From Cryptomeria japonica (lineage: Eukaryota > Streptophyta > Pinopsida > Cupressales > Cupressaceae), in assembly GCF_030272615.1 (NCBI RefSeq), contig NC_081412.1:686086583-686150582 (forward strand): a stretch of DNA of 64,000 bases. The letters run 5' to 3'. This document shows positions 33,135-45,539 of the stretch, one piece after another. The notes beneath the pieces were generated by a model. That model was not told the DNA's origin. It ran no database searches and was given only the letters and a program-made list of their open reading frames with translations. Positions within the stretch are counted from its first letter, which is position 1; the number at the start of each line of letters is the position of its first letter. Position numbers and translations under genes: made by a program.

Positions 33135-34383
33135 TGTGGGATGCAAAATTCATCTTCTATTAACAAAGTAACCAATTAGAAACAAGGGAAATCACGAATA
33201 CCTATCCTAATCAGAATTTAACAAACAATACAATGGAATAGCGCAATTGAGTAATAGGAATTATAAATCATCAAATCAAATAAAAAAATCCCTATTCTGT
33301 GACTGCGTATTGCTTCCATTGCTCTACTCCTCTTCGTGGTATGATGGCTCTCAGATATTGCGCTGGTAACCTACAAGTGACACAAAGATTCAAAGTTTGT
33401 GATTATTGAAAATGAAGATTGGATGCTCAATTTAGAGAAAATTGGAGAAGATTGATTGAAAGGTGCAACAGATTGATCAAGAGGTGTGAACTCAGGTGAG
33501 CTCAAATGAAAATTGATAGTTGAACTGCTGATTGTAGAAGTGAAACTCAATAGATTGAATAGATTAATTGAGTCAACTGATTGAGAAAAAGCTAACTGAA
33601 GGTAGAAAAAGGATGATCGGAGGAAATAAAGAAGATGACACAAAGAGCTTAATTTAGAAAAAGCTAACTGAAAGATAGAAATAGAGATTGTAGAGATAAA
33701 TGATTTAATTAATCAATTGATTGAATTAATTAATTTAGCATGTGCTTGCATTTAGATTTAGATTTTTAATTTAATCTTTGCATGAGATTTTAATTCAAAT
33801 ATTGAATTTATTAATTCAATTTAGTATTTGAATATATTTAGAACTTGACTTTGATTTTCAATTTGGTTTTTGAAATCATGCACATGTATTGAATTTGGAA
33901 GAAATTAGAAGAAATGAGAAATTAAATGAAATTAGAATTTGGGGATTTGGAAATGGAAGAATTAATTAGTTAATTAAATAATTTAAAGAAACAATTTAAT
34001 TATTTTAGAAATGGAATTAAATCAAATAATAAAGATTATTTAATTTTAAAGGATTAAATCATAATTAATTAAATAATAAATATTTAATTAATATTTAGAA
34101 AAGGGTTGATGATTGAATGATGATTAGAGATAGAAATTGAATAATTAGTAATTTATTTAAATAATAAAGATTATTTAAATAATAAATATTTAATTAATAT
34201 TTAGAAAATGATTTAAAATGATTAAATGATGATAGAATAAGAAAGTAGAATAATTAGTGAAATGATGAGGAAATATGAAATTAGAAGAAATAGATTAATT
34301 AAATTAATTAAATAATAAAGATTATTTAATCAATTAGAGGAATAATTAGTACATGATCAATGAGACATTTTTAGGTGTCTACA
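33135..34383 (-). mobile_element. LTR A of Tat element E3 (3' LTR, minus orientation)
   Basis: TGTGGGATGC...GTGTCTACA. Collinear with 49299-50585 at roughly 6% divergence over the parts I compared. The TATA position that reads TTTATAG in LTR B reads TTTAGAG here (near 33433), so this copy's promoter is damaged. The right half is AT-rich (AATTAATTAAATAATA repeats). Confidence 0.9.
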
Positions 34384-34530
34384 TTTGCCCCTCTTTGAGA
34401 CAATGTCAGAACGATGTTGTTTCAAAGAAAATGAAAAATTCTGCCCCAGTATGCCTTGGTGATACTTAGGGTGTAATGCCCCCTCGAGAGATTGTTTGTG
34501 CATTAAAGACATGAATGATCTCTCGAAAAA
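34384..34530 (-). other. E3 polypurine tract and two inverted repeats
   Basis: The polypurine tract at 34384-34398 (minus strand TCAAAGAGGGGCAAA) touches the 3' LTR. Inverted repeat 1 has CTTTGAGACA (34393-34402) and TGTTTCAAAG (34418-34427). Inverted repeat 2 has TCGAGAGAT (34484-34492) and ATCTCTCGA (34518-34526). The same three parts occur in the same order in G1 and F1. Confidence 0.8.
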
Positions 34531-36974
34531 AGAAGAATGTGAGATGAAAGAATAGTTAGTTGATTGCAGATAGAGATAGGTGATGTGAAGATGACATTGA
34601 GACAAAATATGAGAGAATGCATTGATGAAAGAAATAGAATAATGTTAGATGATAGAAAATGATTTAGAAAGAGATGATGAGAAAAGAATCAACCAACTAG
34701 CAATAAGAAGATGAGATGAGAATGAGAATGAAATTGAATGATTCACGAACATGTGTCATTATTTATTGCGCAATATATATTCATCACTGAGCCTTATTAT
34801 TGAACAATGGAGCTTAGCACATCCGGGTATAAGGAACCAAGATGTAAAGATATCTCATTGAAGAAACAAACACGTAGCAAACAAGCAACAAACAAAGAAA
34901 AAGATAATGCCCATCATTGCTCCTCTAGTCACTTGTGGACATCCTTGAGTAGCATAGGAACAATATCTGTCACCAAAATGATAAAAAGATAAAGACTGAG
35001 CCGGACAAAATTCAGCAGCTATACTGACCTTGTGCCTTCGTTCTCAGTTGTTTGATGTGATGGTTGATAATGTCTGATCTTAGAAAGTTGAGGACCCCGT
35101 TTAAGACTGACGTGTCTGATTTCGAGTGTATCCTCTTTTGTTTAAGACAAGATAATGATCACGTTGATATGGATATGATACGATTGATAAGACAGTTTGA
35201 TCAGTTGATTGCAGATGTTTGACTGGATAGTCATATTCTTTGTTAACTTCGTGCAAAGTGTTTGCTGGATATCTTCTAGGGTATTTGTTTCTCACAAGAC
35301 ATGTTATTGCAAGTTTTTGATTGATTGATTTTTGATTTTTAGGTCTTTTCCAAGAGCTTTTTTTGATGTTTTTGGATTATGTGGATCAATATTTGAATGT
35401 TTTTGGTATTTTTTTAGACTTGTATTTGAATGTTTTTGTTTGATATTTTTTAGGATCGTATTTGAATGTTTTTGAATTTTTCCGAATATTTCAATGTTTT
35501 TTGGATATTTTTGAAGGGTGTTATATGGATGTTTTTGGTATTTTTTCAAGACATTATATGGATGTTTTTGGTATTTTTTGGTTTTCACTGTTTTTGGATT
35601 TTAAGTTTTTTCAATGTTTTTGAATTTTGAATTTTTCATTGTTTTTGGATTTTGAGTTTTTTCAATGTTTTTGGATTTTCAATGTTTTTGAATTTTGAAT
35701 TTTTCAATGTTTTTGGATATTTTTGAAGGACGTTATATGGTTGTTTTTGGTATTTTTTCAAGACTTTATTTGATTTTTAGGATTTTTTTCAGGACTTTAT
35801 ATGATTTTAAGGATTTTTTCAGGACTTTATCTGATTTTTAGGATTTTTTCAGTTATGCCCCCAGTGTGCAGACTTGTATGACATGATGATTTGTAGAATG
35901 TATGTGGAGACAAATGGATTTTTGACATGACCTATGTGAATGCAATATGTAGGATTAAAATGCATTTCCTATTCGAACAAGGTTGACTGTGTTTGTTTTT
36001 GCATTTGTAATACACCAATTTGAAATGGAGGTGCAAAACATTTCATAGATAAGCAGTCGGTCGATCTCTAAGGCCCTTCAGAACATTCATCTCAACACAC
36101 TTAGTGACTAGGATTTACAAATGGAGATGCGGAAAACTTCCCCACTGGTTCTTGAAACTTTGATCTTCTTTTGCCCATGTGTGTGCAGATGAGTTAATTC
36201 CTGCTCTTGTGTTCACTAAAGATCCTTAGTATCCTATATGACTAGCTACATGGTTTTCCTAACTTCAAAAGCATCCTGAATAGAGCCTCGCTGCCAGCAA
36301 GCCTTGAGAGCTTCGATGAGGTTATAGACTGTAATTTCTCAAATATGGCTCCATTGCCAGTAGGTGTTCATAGCCCTGATGGAGTTACTTGTATGTTCCC
36401 ATAGTCAAGATTTTTATCGCATTTGTATACATGATATTTCAGTTATATATCATTGCTCTTTTTGCCTTTAGATGGATATTTGGCATAGTTCTTTTTTTTT
36501 TCTTGCCTTGACTTGTAAGTAATGAAACCTACTTGGGTATGAAAATTACAGTGGCGCTGAAGTAGAATTTTAGATTTTTCACTAGTCATATGATCAACTA
36601 GGTGTCTTGAGTAAATTAAAGATTTATTGTGTTTGAGATATAGCAATTGATAGATTGTGGGTTAACAAGTTTCAAATAGTGAAATCACTACCCAACCATA
36701 AGTAAAGCGTCGTCACAGGGTAATGTTGAAAATGAATGACCTTAGGACCTCAAAGACTTCATGTCCGAATGTCTAAGAAAGGAGATGACCCTTGTTTTCC
36801 TTAGATGTAAACGAATGATAAAATCAAACAGTTGTCTTGTTTTATTGATGCTGCTATATGAAAATGTGGAAAATTTAAGAATGCGATGCGTCTAAAAAAG
36901 GAAACTACATGTAATGCAGTGTTTTAAATGATATGATATGCAATGCAGAAAGTAAAACCTAAACTACACAACCT
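34531..36974. other. E3 3' region, non-coding, no PMD gene
   Basis: I looked for the PMD exon motifs (ALAERWH, EMTVTLEDV) and the HRF..V.RFQRP exon on both strands and saw none. The part from about 35860 to 36970 matches G1's 15400-16900 in order (GCCCCCAGTGTGCAGAC near 35857, GCCAGCAAGCC near 36292). So E3 has the integrase-proximal 3' region but not the PMD block that sits beside the polypurine tract in G1 and F1. Confidence 0.65.
35345..35860. repeat. TGTTTTTGGATTTT tandem repeat tract of E3
   Basis: About 20 degenerate units with words GAATGTTTTTGGTATTTTTT, TCAATGTTTTTGGATTTT and AGGACTTTATATGATTTT. It is an expanded form of the short tract in G1 at 16370-16510. Minus-strand 'frames' here (KYQKHPYN...) are repeat artefacts. 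Confidence 0.8.
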
Positions 36975-38603
36975 TTAGGTATAATATCGCTTAAGGTGCA
37001 TGTTGTTCATAGGGTCAGAGATTGGATCTCCCTCCATGGTAGCCAAATGATAGGCTCCATTGCCTATGACCCTTGTTATAATGAAAGGACCTAGCCAATT
37101 AGGTTTGAATTTCCCTAGCCTTTCTCATTCTGCTAAGTTCCTTTGATTCTCTTTAAGTACTAGATCTCCCACTTGAAAAGTTCATGGGCGGACCCTTTTA
37201 TTATAACTTGGTCTCAGTTTGTTTTGATATCCTTGTAAATGATTGAATGTTGTTTGTCGTTTTTCATCAAGGGTCTTGAGTTCTTGCAACCTTGCTACCC
37301 TGTAGTCTTCTTTTGATATAATGTTCTATAAGGATACTCTTAGAGATGGTATTTCTATTTCAATAGGGAGTATCGCTTCTGTACCATAGACCAAGGAATA
37401 TGGTGTTGCTCCTGTAGGTGTGCGTACTCCTGTTCTGTAAGCCCAGAGAGCGAGATTTAACTGGAGATGCCAGTCCCGTCCTGTGTCAGTGACTACTTTC
37501 TTAAGAATTGTCAATATTGTTTTATTTGTAGCCTCTGCTTGTCCATTACTTTGTGGATAATATGGCATGGCAAATCTCCGTTGTATGTGAAATTTGTCAC
37601 ACAATTCTTTCACTTCCTGGTTTTTTAATGGACGACCGTTATCTGTAACAAAGCACATTGGAACTCCATATCTACATATAATGTAATTTAGCATAAATTT
37701 TGCTATCTTCTTTCAAGTAGTGTATGTTAAAGGAATTGCCTCAACCCATTTGGTAAAGTATTCAGTAGCTGCCAAGATAAACTTGTGCCCATTGGAAGAA
37801 GTAGGGTTGATTTTACCCACTAGATCTAATCCCCATTGTGAAAATGGCCATGGTGATGTGATGGGTTGAAGATCTTGTGCTTGTGCATGAATAAGGTCTC
37901 CATGCATTTGGCATTGTTTACACTTCTGTACATACTTGTAAGCGTCCTTTTCCATGGTTAGCCAGTAATACCCTGTTCTCAGCAATTTCTTTGACAATGG
38001 CGGACCGCTTTGGTGAGCCCCACAAATTCCATCATGGACTTCTTTTAAAGCAAGGTGTGCTTCATTCTCATCCACACATCGGAGAAGAGTTCCATCGAAA
38101 CCCTTTCTATACAAAGTATTAGCTATAATGGTGTATCTAGATGCCTGATGAATAAAGGTCTTCTTTTGATTTCTAGATAGATCCGGTGACATGTATTGGG
38201 TGTACAAATATGTATATATTTCATTGTACCAAGGTGATTCTGGACCCACAATTGCACATACATAGTCTGATAGGGGAGTCTCATATGCAGGTAGCATTAA
38301 CTGTTCTATGATAAACTCAAACTGAGTTTCGTTAGCAGGCATATTCAGAAGAGATCCTATGGTTGCCATTGCATCTGCTGCCTTGTTTTGTATTCTTGGG
38401 ACTTGTTCGAAGGTAATTTTTCTAAAGTGCTCCTTGTAATCTTCGACTAACTTTTTATAAGGGATGAGTTTATCATCCTTCATGTTGTAATCATCATTCA
38501 CTTGGTTTATGATTAACTGCGTATCACCATAGACCTGTAACTCTTGTATTTTCCATTGTACAGTTGTACGAAGCCCTATGAGGAGAGCTTCATATTCGGC
38601 CAT
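36975..38603 (-). pseudogene. int: E3 aRNH tail and integrase
   Basis: From 38603 the aRNH continues (MAEYEALLIGLRTTVQWKIQ, VYGDTQLIINQ). Integrase follows: zinc region EVHDGICGAHQSG and KCKQCQMHG, core WGLDLVGKI, FVTDNGRPLKN and GQAEATNKTILTILKK, then the C-terminal NWLGPF, ending HLKRYYT with the stop at 36975-36977. Breaks are a stop near 37711 and a frame loss near 37326. Same domain order and no chromodomain, as in G1. Confidence 0.9.
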
Positions 38604-38654
38604 ATTGATGGTACATGGGAAATTGATCCTAAATGACTTATGTATAACATCCCC

Positions 38655-40941
38655 TTAAGTAGTAATGAAGAGAATGCCTGCTCTAGATCCGTGACTTGTA
38701 TATGACCCATCAAAGTATAACTTCCACATTACTGAGGCAGTTAGTGTAAACATGGATTTGTCTGGAAAGTCTATCAGCAATGGGTGACTATCATGTATAG
38801 GAGCTTCTGCTAATTGATCTGCTATGATTTGTCCTTTGATAGCTTTTCTGTCTATGTATTCTATATCAAACTCGCTCAAGATCATAACCCACTTAGCCAA
38901 TCGCCCGGTCAATGTTGCTCTGCTCAATAGGTACTTGAGTGGGTCAAAGCGTGCAATGAGTTGTACCTTATGAATCAACATGTAATGTCTGAGCTTTTGG
39001 GATGCAAAGATTAATGCTAAGCATGCTCTCTTTATGGGGGTATAATTAAGCTCATAGACGATCAGAGTCCTACTTATATAATAAATGACTCTTTCTTTTC
39101 CATTTTTGTCATGCTGTGCCAATAGAGCTCCCAGAGATGAGTTCATTGCTGATATGTATAACAATAGAGGTTGTCCTGGAGTAGGAGATATTAACATTGG
39201 TGTGTTCAAAAGATAATCTTTTAGAGCTTGGAAAGCTTCCTGGCATTGTTCTGTCCATTTAAAAGAAACTCCTTTCCTGAATAAATGTTGGAATGGGTGA
39301 CACTTATTTGCCAACTCTGCTATGAATCTCCTTATGGATTGCAATCTTCCTTGTAACCCTCTGAGTTGTTTAAGTGTTGACGGAGGTTGCATATCAATGA
39401 TTTCCTTGACCTTGGCAGGGTCTATTTCAATTCCTCTGTTTGATACTATAAACCCTAACAGTTTACCTGTTGTTACACCAAACACACACTTCTTCGGGTT
39501 TAATCTGACATTATACTGTTTCAACCGATCAAATATTTGTGTAAGAACTGCAAGGTGACTTTCTCTGGTTTGTGATTTAGCCAATATGTCATCTACGTAA
39601 TCTTCCATTATGTTATGAATCATGTCATGAAACAATGTTTTCATGGCTCTTTGGTATGTTGCTCCGACATTTTTAAGACCAAATGACATTACATTCCAGT
39701 AGTATGTTCCCCATGGGCATGTAAAGGCCATTTTATGTTGATCTTCTGGTGCAATTTTAATTTGGTTGTATCCTGAAAAACCATCCATTAAGGATAGCAT
39801 CTCATTTCCAGCTGTTAGGTCAACTATCATGTCGATATTGGGTAGCAGGAAGTCATCCTTAGGGCAAGCTTTATTTTGTTAGGATTCCCACAGATACTGA
39901 GAGGGGGGGGGGGTGAATCAGTATCTATCCAGTTTGATGAATTTCTTAACTTAAAACATGAAGAACAAATTAATACTGTGCACCGGTAAACAAAAAGTAA
40001 TGCAGTAAACAGAGATAGAAACAACCACATGAAAAACACACCATAACACAATAGTTTAACGATTTATGACCCACAATATTCACTTACTGGCCAATAAGAG
40101 AATATTACTGCTACAAGAGGGGCCTGCACATGCAGGAAGGCCAAGTGCCTAGAGCTCACTGCTCAATTACAAAATGGGAAGTCTCATTGACTTACAAAAT
40201 GGATTATATAAATCCAATGTGATGTAATGCTTCAAAATAGCATCTACTATGCTAGATCCAGTATCGGTTTATAGCTCTGCTTCTTACATAAACCCTTAAC
40301 CTATAATTCGCGTAATAGGTCTGCCTTATTTCACCTAATTACATTCTTCCATGCTTGCATAATTCTTCTTTCAATAAACTACAATGAACTCTTTTATATA
40401 AGAGTCATTTTACAATTTGCCAAGTCGGCTTACAATGATTTTATAATAATAAACAAAATATATAATTAACAAAATTCCTGTCTGCTTCTTGTGCCGGTAT
40501 GCTTCCTTTCATTGCCGGTGCCGGTGATCTATGTGTCGGTGTAGAGTCTGATCTTGCTAGTGCCGGTGGATTGCCTTGCCAGTGTCATAGGATTGTAAGG
40601 TTGCCATCAATGACAAAACCTTCAATCACCTACAATGTCTCATTGGAGTGTGCATTTGCCAACAGATTTAGATCTCAAAAATCCGTACAGATTCTGATGC
40701 CTCATGTGGGCTTGGTCACAGGTACCAGGTTGGATATCCATTCTGCGTAGTCAATAGGTCTGATAAAACCTACATCCAACAACTTTTGTAGTTATATTTT
40801 AACTAGTAATGCGATACTTGGATGCATTTTTCTCAATTTTTGCTTGTAAGGTTTAACTCCTAGTATCAATGGTAAGTGATGTAACACTAATTCAGAGTCT
40901 AAGCTCGACATGTCTGAATAGGACCAAGAAAAGTTGATAGG
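38655..40941 (-). pseudogene. E3 RT and RNase H, split by a solo copia LTR
   Basis: RT starts to the right of 40665: WISNLVPVTKPT, stop, GIRICTDF, stop, DLN. It is then interrupted at 40664-39877 by a solo LTR and resumes KACPKDDFLLPNIDMIVDL. The 391-codon frame from 39830 to 38655 carries NEMLSLMDGFSGYNQIKIAP, an intact YVDD (EDYVDDILAKS), the first RNase H (LLLYISAMNSSLGALLAQ, RLAKWVMILSEFDIEYI) and the start of aRNH (WKLYFDGSYTSHGSRAGI, where Gly is Arg). Apart from the insertion and early stops it is the best-kept RT in the window. Confidence 0.9.
39877..40664 (-). mobile_element. Solo copia LTR inserted in E3 reverse transcriptase
   Basis: Read on the minus strand it starts TGTTGGCAAATGC and ends ATCCTAACA, with GATTCACCCCCCCCCCTCTC near its end and a TATA box (CTTATATAAAAG) at about 40391-40402. 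Flanks are TATTT (39872-39876) and GATTT (40665-40669), a 5-bp duplication with one change. Removing it would join the RT words DLN and KACPKDD. 788 bp, no coding content. Its end matches the solo LTR at 5478-6745. Confidence 0.9.
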
Positions 40942-42440
40942 TCATTGCTTAAAAAAGTGAATGAATCTATCTTTTTCTTCTTTGCTCAATGATTTTTCCA
41001 GATGGATGTTATGTACAACCTCCCCTTCTACTATGTTTACTTCTTCTATTTCCTTTGTAAGCAGTGCTGAACTTTCTCTTTCCATAGGAAGATTACCCAA
41101 GTCACTTTTGTCATTATAGATAGTTTGATCCTTATCTTCTGTTGGAGGACTACTTTCTTCTCCAAAGTATGCCGTTCTATTTAGGTCTATAGCAAACCCT
41201 GCTTTATGATCACCTTGCAGAAATCCCTCTTTGGCTCCTAGAAATTTTGAAATTGCTTCATCGTTTTCAAACCAATCTAGCATTGGTTTTCCTTCTTGCC
41301 CCAATCAATCAAGTGTGAATGTACTAGGGGTAAATCATTACTCCCTTCTTTAGCAGACTCAGATAACATGAAGACTTGATTGTTTGATTGGCTAGAATAT
41401 TACCCTTTCTGGTGGGCTAGAATCATGGAGTAAATCATTACTCCCTTCTCTAGGGGTAATATTACCCTTTCTGGTGGGCTAGAATCATGGAGTGATAAGA
41501 ATTCGTAATCATGAGAGTCTGTCTCACTTTCAATATATGTTTCATCATATGAGCTATCATCACTTATTTCTTCTTGTTCATGTCCCTGATTCTGTTGTAG
41601 ATTGACTGGTCTTCTTTTCCCATTAGTGACCCTTCTTAAGCCTGGTATAAGCCTTTGCAATCTTTCTTCATCTATCTCGTTAGGTTGAGCTTGAGTTGCT
41701 TCTCGTGGTAGAAGTAGTGACAATAACCATGGGTGGGATTCAGGTGGTGGGGGTAATCCTGCCTCTGTTGCCACATTAGCCTGTACTGTTGTGTCACTAG
41801 CTGCATCATTTTGTAACTCAATGGTAGGTTCTTGCAAGAGTTGTCTCATGTCTTCCCCATCTGATTCTGCACTTGGTGATGTAAGTACCCGATTTCTTGT
41901 TTGAGATGAAGATGGAAGCGCTTGTGTGGACAAATTACTTTGTGATATGTAATCTAAGGGTTTGCTTGGTTGATTTAGTATATCAAGAGTACGTTGTCTT
42001 GCTTCAGTGATATGTTGTACATGCTTGTACCATAATCCTTGATTTCCTGGATTATCATTAGGAATGATAGGTTCTAGTCTTCCTTGTTTCTATAACCCAA
42101 GGCTTGTGGTACCATCATATCCATGTCTTTGGAGTATTTTGAATCCATTGCCATACTGATCTGTGTGTATTCTGGGTATTGTCATATGATCTTCTTCTCT
42201 ATATATCCAATGGTTAACATCTTCATTCAAGGATTCTTCTTGTAAGTCACCCCATCTAATGAAAGAGCACGAGTCTGTGTATCTGATAATTTCTTTTCCT
42301 TTGTCTTGCTTTTGCATTGTAGTGTGAGGTTTCCTTAAGGACTTAGGTGAAAGAGACAACTCTTTCCCACTTAAAGTATTTGCAATAGAGTACTCTCCAT
42401 AACCCATATCCTTTATTTGTAAGGAGGATGTTGTAGGCAT
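40942..42440 (-). pseudogene. E3 protease-RT linker with G-patch motif
   Basis: QYGNGFKILQRHGYDGTTSL at 42160-42100 is the start of a G-patch, followed by a stop. Then comes a low-complexity, acidic, Gln/Pro-rich linker (41933-41400), where a duplicated block containing ATTACCCTTTCTGGTGGGCT lies at 41398-41420 and 41459-41480. KPMLDWFENDEAISKFLGA and GDHKAGFAIDLNRTAYFGE follow (41304-41170), as in G1. Stops separate the pieces. Confidence 0.7.
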
Positions 42441-42452
42441 ATGTTTTTTTGT

Positions 42453-43349
42453 TTATGTGATCTTTAATGTTTCCAGCTGTGTAGTGAGAGGTGCGACCTG
42501 ATTATTGACACTGTCTTTCAAATAATTACAATGTTGGAATGGATTTGGATCCCCCTTTATGGTGATTTCAATACCATTGTATGGGAATTTGACACACTGA
42601 TGGAATGTGGATGGTACTGCTTGCATGGTGTGAATCCATGGGTGGCTCAATAACATGTTATATCCCAGCTCTCTATCCAAGACTTGAAAAGCGACCTCTG
42701 TTGTTGCTGGTCCTACTTGTACAGGTAATATTACAATGCCTTTAGATGGACGATCTTCGTCATCATAAGCCTTGATATTTATCCTTTTGGAAGCATCAAT
42801 GTGAAGTTCAGAATATCCCAATGCTTTGACCAAATTTAAAGTACAAATATTGAGACTGGCTCCCCCATCTATGAGTACTCTTTTGATTCTTTTCTTATGA
42901 ATGTAAGCTTCTAGATGTAGTGGGTCATTATGAAGCAATTTATCATTAGGAATATCTTGTTCTATGAATGTAATATGTGTGCTTTGTGTCAGATTTCCTA
43001 CCATAGACTGGAAAGCATGTTCATGTATATCTCTGTCCACTACTGAATCTTAAAGTGCTTTGTCCAGTATAGCTCTATGATTGGGTGAAATACACAATAG
43101 TTCGAATAATGATATCTGTGCTGGAGTTTTCTTAAGTTGCTCAACTACATTGTAAGTCCCTGCTGGTGGTGGTTGATTTTGTGGTATCCCTTGTAAAGTT
43201 ACCTTTGACCTACGAGTAACCACTGCACAGTCTCTATCTCTGGGAGTAATTGTGATTGTAGCAATTGTATCATTTGTATCATAGGCTATTTTATCAAGAT
43301 TTATGTTCAATCCCTCTTCATATTCTTGATGTGTATGTTTGACATCCAT
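42453..43349 (-). pseudogene. pro: E3 aspartic protease
   Basis: RVLIDGGASLNICTLNLVKA carries the catalytic Asp (D-G-G-A), followed by KAYDDEDRPSKGIVILPV and NMLLSHPWIHTMQAVPSTFH. The Arg of the usual GRPW reads Ser-His here. One stop near 43046 splits off the upstream part (VTRRSKVTLQGIPQ, EQLKKTPAQISLFELL), the region between Gag and protease that G1 and F1 also have. Confidence 0.85.
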
Positions 43350-43459
43350 AATATGTTCTATGAGTTCATCTTCAAACCAACCTGAGTGAGATGGTTGATC
43401 ATGCCCCTAGTCTCTGAGACAAAGATTTGTGTCATCATCGTACTTTGGTGCTTCGGATA

Positions 43460-45539
43460 TCATGCAAATTTGGTTGTCATCTTTATGAGTGTCTTGATGA
43501 TGGTCCTCCTAAGCAGGTGTTTCTTGTGAATCATTGTTTGTTGTATCTCTTGAGCTAATGGCATGAATAGTGTAGTCATATGAGACCTTCGTGTGGTTAG
43601 TCGTATTGTCTTGGGTACCTGATGTGGTAGCTTTTCCTTTGTCATGCTTAACAAAAGGATCCTTAAAAATTGTATGGTTTGTGTTTGCTGAGGTCTTATC
43701 AATATCATCTGTGATGTCCCCTTGGTCTATCATATCTTGGACCAAGTTTTTCAATTTGTAGCAACTTGCCGTTTTGTGACCTTTAGTCTTATGATAATCG
43801 CATAAATCATTGTCGTTCCACCATGTGGGTTTGAAAGGACCTGGTTCATATATTCTTACTTTAGGTAAAGTAATCATGTTTGTCTGTATTAATTTTTTGA
43901 GTGCTGACTCAATAGGTTCTCCTAAAGGTGTGTAATTTCTTCTTGGAGCGTTTACCTAGAGGTATCTTGTGTTCGTGTTTTGCGTAGCATTTACAGTTGT
44001 TGATGTTGTGTTATTCCCTGTATGTGGATTTGTTGACTGACTCGTTCCCAAAGATAAGACGAGTTGAGTTTTGTTTATTGTTCTGGCGTCTACAATACCA
44101 TCATTGGTCACATTTTTTTTTTCGACCAAAACTTAGATTTGTCATTGTTGTTGGTGTTGCCATACTTAATAAGACCTTGTTCTACTAATCCCTTCTCACA
44201 TTTAAGAGCCTTTTCGGTGATTTGTTTAAATGTGGTTAGACATTGCATTTGTATCGGATATTTAATCTTAGGAATCAAATTTTCTATAAACATATCCACT
44301 TGCTCTGTTTCTAGGATAACTGTCTTGCACCTCCTATAGAGAGCACTCCATTGTTGTATGAAGGATGCAAATGTTTCATTCTCGTATTTTTTAGTGGCAC
44401 ATAAGTCCATCAAAGTAACTGGGGTGTCAATGTTGTGCGAGAAGTTTGCAATAAATTGTTCAGCTAATTCCCCCCATGACGTGATGGTTGGTGGTAAATG
44501 TGAAAACCACTCTAAAGTCGGGCCTCCCAGACTTTTAGGAAATAGTCTCATTAGATAAGTATCTTCTGAGGCAACTTCTATACATGCTGTAAAAAATTCT
44601 CTGATATGATCTCTAGGATCACCCTTCCCATGATATCTATCAAATTTGGGTGTTTCAAAGTGTTTTGGGAAAGGTGGCATGTATAATGTGTGATCAAATG
44701 GATAAGGACGTAAGTCCTGCATTGTGTAGCTCTTTTTATCGTTACCAGTTTGCATGGTCGTCATTTGTTGTTGCAAATTCTGTATTTGTTGTGTCAGAAT
44801 ATCTGTTGGTGTCAAAGGTATACCTTGTGTTTGTGTATGTCCCACAAAAGGATTCATGGTTGCACAACTAGGAGGTTGTTGGAAGGTACCAAGATTATAA
44901 CCTTGTGTGTTGTGTGTTCCAATAGGTACTGTGAAATAGGCGATATGCAAACCCATGTTTGGTTGAGTTGTACTTGCTGTATTGGCAATACCTAGATTTG
45001 CATTTTGATAACTATACGTGGATCCCATATAATAGGAAGCTGGAGGTTGGGTTGCACTTGTTGCTTGCATTTGAATAGGTGCTGAGACACTTGATATTAT
45101 TGGTATGCTCTGTGATGGTATACTAGCATTGAACGCTGAAGATGACACGCTTGTTTGAAAGTTTGCATTGGTGTTGACATTTGTTTGGAGAGGCACGTTT
45201 GACTGGGGGTTGTTTCTTGTATTTGTGTCAAGGGTGGTGTTTGATTGTTATCTTGACCTAAAGTTTTCTTGGTGGTAAAATCTTTGTGACATCAAAATCC
45301 TCAGGTAGTTTTGCCCCATTTTGTATTAACATCGTAAGATACTTATCCCTATCGCTATGTATAAGTGCATCTAGGATCATGAGGACATGTGGGTCTTGCC
45401 GTGCAAACTTAATTTCTTCCTTTTTCAGATGTTGTTGTAATTCATTTAAGGTGGACATTGTTTGTGTACCTGAGTGTTGACCTATTGACATGTCCATGTT
45501 CCAAGTAGGGTTTATAGATTGTGTGTTGTTCGGGTCCAT
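43460..45539 (-). pseudogene. gag: E3 gag
   Basis: Starts MDPNNTQSINPTWNMD at 45539. It breaks near 45258 and continues from 45196 with a Gln/Thr/Asn-rich stretch, then YPFDHTLYMPPFPKHFETPK, EDTYLMRLFPKSLGGPTLEW and FIANFSHNIDTPVTLMDLCA. The zinc-finger-like CDYHKTKGHKTASCYKLK lies near 43800. Stops near 45258, 44107 and 43505. Same architecture as G1 and F1 gag. Confidence 0.87.

Noticed and set aside
35304-35588. KYQKHPYN repeat protein on the minus strand
   Set aside because: Translation of a TTTTTGGTATTTTT minisatellite; no start context and no conservation.
39877-40664. Possible intron in E3 reverse transcriptase
   Set aside because: It has TG...CA ends, a TATA box, the C-rich copia block and a near-perfect 5-bp duplication, so it is a solo LTR and not an intron.
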